Shown here: positions 62,702-64,000 of the stretch, piece by piece
Position numbering within the stretch: position 1 is the first letter of the stretch
Layout of the letters: each line of letters starts with the position of its first letter
Assembly: GCA_027488845.1 (NCBI GenBank)
Contig: JAIYBC010000047.1
Location: 62,001 to 126,000, forward strand
DNA from: Verrucomicrobiales bacterium
GTDB taxonomy: Bacteria; Verrucomicrobiota; Verrucomicrobiia; Limisphaerales; UBA9464
Direction of reading: 5' to 3'
Length of the DNA: 64,000 nt
Program-made: the position numbers and the translations under genes
The notes under the pieces: model-generated
Seen by the model: only the letters and a program-made list of their open reading frames with translations
What the model was told of the DNA's origin: nothing
Database searches by the model: none

Positions 62702-63673
62702 TCAGGCCGAAGGAGGGGGCGTCTCCCCGGTGGATTCCGTGGTCGTTCCGGCCGGCGGCGCCGCGGGTTCCGCTTCGGCGATCTCGGAATCCGGCTCGGG
62801 CTCGGGCTCGGCCGCCATTTCGCCGGCCTCCGCGGTGGCGACCGGTTCCGGCGGTGCGAGACCGATCTCGATTTCGCCGAAATCCTCACCCTGGCGGATC
62901 ACCAGCGTCCTCAGACGGGTGAGTTCCAACATGGCCAGGAAGGTCACCACGACCTCCGACCGTGTCCGGGCTCCCGCAAAAAGTTCGGAGAACAGGATCG
63001 TGCCCCGCTGCGCAATCCATTCCCGCAACGCGGACATCTTCTCGGACACCGTGTAGGGATCCGCCTGGATCTCGCGGTACTCGTCACGGCCGCCGAAGCG
63101 CTTGAGGATAGTGCTGACCGCCTCGATCAGGTCGAAGACCGAGACCGGGGCCTTCCGGGGCGCCTCGGGCTCCTCGAGTTCCGGCCGGGCCGGCCGACGT
63201 TCGTAGATCGACTCCATCTCGGCCTCGCGCAACTGGAGCCGGCCTGCCGCGTCCTTGAACTTCCGGTACTCGACCAGCCGACGGATGAGCTCGAAACGCG
63301 GATCCTCCTCGTCTTCCTCCTCCGAAAGCACCTCCGGCTTCTTGTCGGCGGGCAGCAGCTCGCGGCTCTTGATGTAGATCAGGGTCGCCGCCATCACGAG
63401 GAACTCCCCGGCCACCTCGAGGTCGAGCTCGCGCATCTGGTCGATGTACGCGACGAACTCGGAGGCGATCCGGGTGAGGTTGACCTGGTAGATGTCCACC
63501 TCCTGCTTCTTGACCAGGTGCAGCAGCAGATCCAACGGACCTTCGAACACCTCGAATTGGACGCGGTATTCGTTCATGAGCCCAAGCGGAAGCTGCTTCC
63601 AGCGTTCATTGGCCGGGAGCTCCGAATCCGGCGATTCGGTCGGGAGGAGGAGGCGTTCATCCGGGAGGGACAT
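62702..63673 (-). CDS. scpA: Segregation and condensation protein A
   Basis: The kleisin subunit that bridges SMC heads in chromosome condensation. The 323-residue protein has the N-terminal FEGPLDLLLHLVKKQEVDIYQVNL at about 43-66, MAATLIYIKSRELLP near 93, a helical centre and the C-terminal winged-helix region VVTFLAMLELTRLRTLVIRQGEDFGEIEI. An unusual tail of about 55 residues rich in Glu, Pro and Ala follows, and about 30 polar residues precede the domain. scpB, the usual partner, is not in the window. recG follows on the same strand. Confidence 0.93.
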   Translation of the reverse strand: MSLPDERLLLPTESPDSELPANERWKQLPLGLMNEYRVQFEVFEGPLDLLLHLVKKQEVDIYQVNLTRIASEFVAYIDQMRELDLEVAGEFLVMAATLIYIKSRELLPADKKPEVLSEEEDEEDPRFELIRRLVEYRKFKDAAGRLQLREAEMESIYERRPARPELEEPEAPRKAPVSVFDLIEAVSTILKRFGGRDEYREIQADPYTVSEKMSALREWIAQRGTILFSELFAGARTRSEVVVTFLAMLELTRLRTLVIRQGEDFGEIEIGLAPPEPVATAEAGEMAAEPEPEPDSEIAEAEPAAPPAGTTTESTGETPPPSA

Positions 63674-63697
63674 CGTGGTGGGTACGGGGTCGGAATG

Positions 63698-64000
63698 CTA
63701 GCGGACGAGCAGGGCAACCCGACGCCCACCGGCCCGTTCGCCAAACCAGGTCTGGATCTGGTCCAGGAGCCAGGCTTCCCAACGGCGACACTCCGGACAC
63801 CAGATCTTCCGCCCCGTGATCTGCTTCACGCAGCCGCGCAGTCCCGAGAACTCGACCGCCTCGGGACCGGATGAAATGGCTTCGTCGAGCAGGGCACGCA
63901 GACGCCTCTGGAACTCCAGTTCTCCCAGCTTCCCGGCTTCGACCGCGATCTTCCGCAGGTCCGCCCGCCAGACCTTGGCCGCCGGATTGCCCGGTGCCGC
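63698..64000 (-). CDS. Protein of unknown function with CxxC motif (C-terminal part)
   Basis: An uninterrupted minus-strand frame enters from the right edge and ends 24 bp before scpA. The 100 visible residues include KVWRADLRKIAVEAGKLGEL, a basic helical region, and IWCPECRRWEAWLLDQIQ, a CxxC that may be half of a zinc site, then an Arg-rich end. I do not recognise the family. Position suggests that it heads or belongs to the scpA-recG-LOG unit. The rest of the gene lies beyond the window. Confidence 0.6.
   Translation of the reverse strand, partial: AAPGNPAAKVWRADLRKIAVEAGKLGELEFQRRLRALLDEAISSGPEAVEFSGLRGCVKQITGRKIWCPECRRWEAWLLDQIQTWFGERAGGRRVALLVR

Overview
This is a GC-rich, gene-dense bacterial chromosome segment with no rRNA, tRNA, CRISPR array, phage or insertion sequence that I can see. 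Several features point to a Verrucomicrobia-type lineage (PVC group, Limisphaerae/Pedosphaera-like). These are a PEP-CTERM-like surface protein, an IspG with the large inserted domain, DUF6807 and twin-arginine Gfo/Idh/MocA lipoproteins, a heme/TPR protein of the copper-monooxygenase-like type, and a near absence of Shine-Dalgarno sequences. The assignment is inference; nothing in the window is a phylogenetic marker of high resolution except rpsT.

Layout. 1-5 kb: tail of a metal ABC permease, then TCA-cycle genes gltA, sucC, sucD and a YggT/YggU-like pair. 5-14 kb: a CBS/DRTGG-type family II pyrophosphatase, an esterase, a metallo-beta-lactamase-fold hydrolase, an isolated fliD, a HupE/UreJ-type membrane protein and a TPR protein. 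14-17.4 kb: a PEP-CTERM-like protein, a heme/TPR protein and a Tat-exported redoxin. 17.4-24.2 kb: a compact minus-strand operon of a SAM methyltransferase, a six-TM kinase-receiver-kinase protein and two receiver-kinase proteins. Divergent from it at 24.4 kb is a FadL-type outer-membrane lipid channel. 25.7-28.7 kb: a lipoprotein / sugar-oxidoreductase operon. 28.7-29.2 kb: a gene-free block of degenerate repeats. 29.2-32.5 kb: ispG and rseP. 32.6-37.6 kb: a TetR-controlled DevBCA/TolC-type export operon with two palindromic operators. 37.6-47.4 kb: M16 peptidase, AEC transporter, prenyl synthase, cytochrome/sugar-dehydrogenase-like protein, FdhF/YdeP-type molybdoenzyme, secreted nuclease-like protein and folE2. 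47.5-52.8 kb: rpsT, small proteins, DsbA-like protein, NYN nuclease, zinc-ribbon coiled-coil protein and an HtrA protease. 52.8-64 kb: tandem M16 peptidase, lipoprotein nucleosidase plus purine permease, Pit phosphate transporter with its DUF47 partner, LOG protein, recG, scpA and a partial gene.

The most interesting region is 17.4-25.6 kb. Its gene order (methyltransferase, membrane sensor kinase, two receiver-kinase hybrids) matches the phcB-phcS-phcR/phcQ quorum-sensing operon known from Ralstonia. In that system the methyltransferase makes a 3-hydroxy fatty acid methyl ester signal. Here the sensor is a larger kinase-receiver-kinase fusion, and a FadL-type fatty-acid channel is transcribed divergently from the same 230-bp region. 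I propose a verrucomicrobial fatty-acid-ester signalling cassette, which would need homology and chemical confirmation.

Other coherent modules are the export operon with PsrA-like operator palindromes, a lipoprotein nucleosidase paired with a purine permease (nucleoside cleavage outside the cytoplasm, then base uptake), and the Pit/DUF47 phosphate pair.
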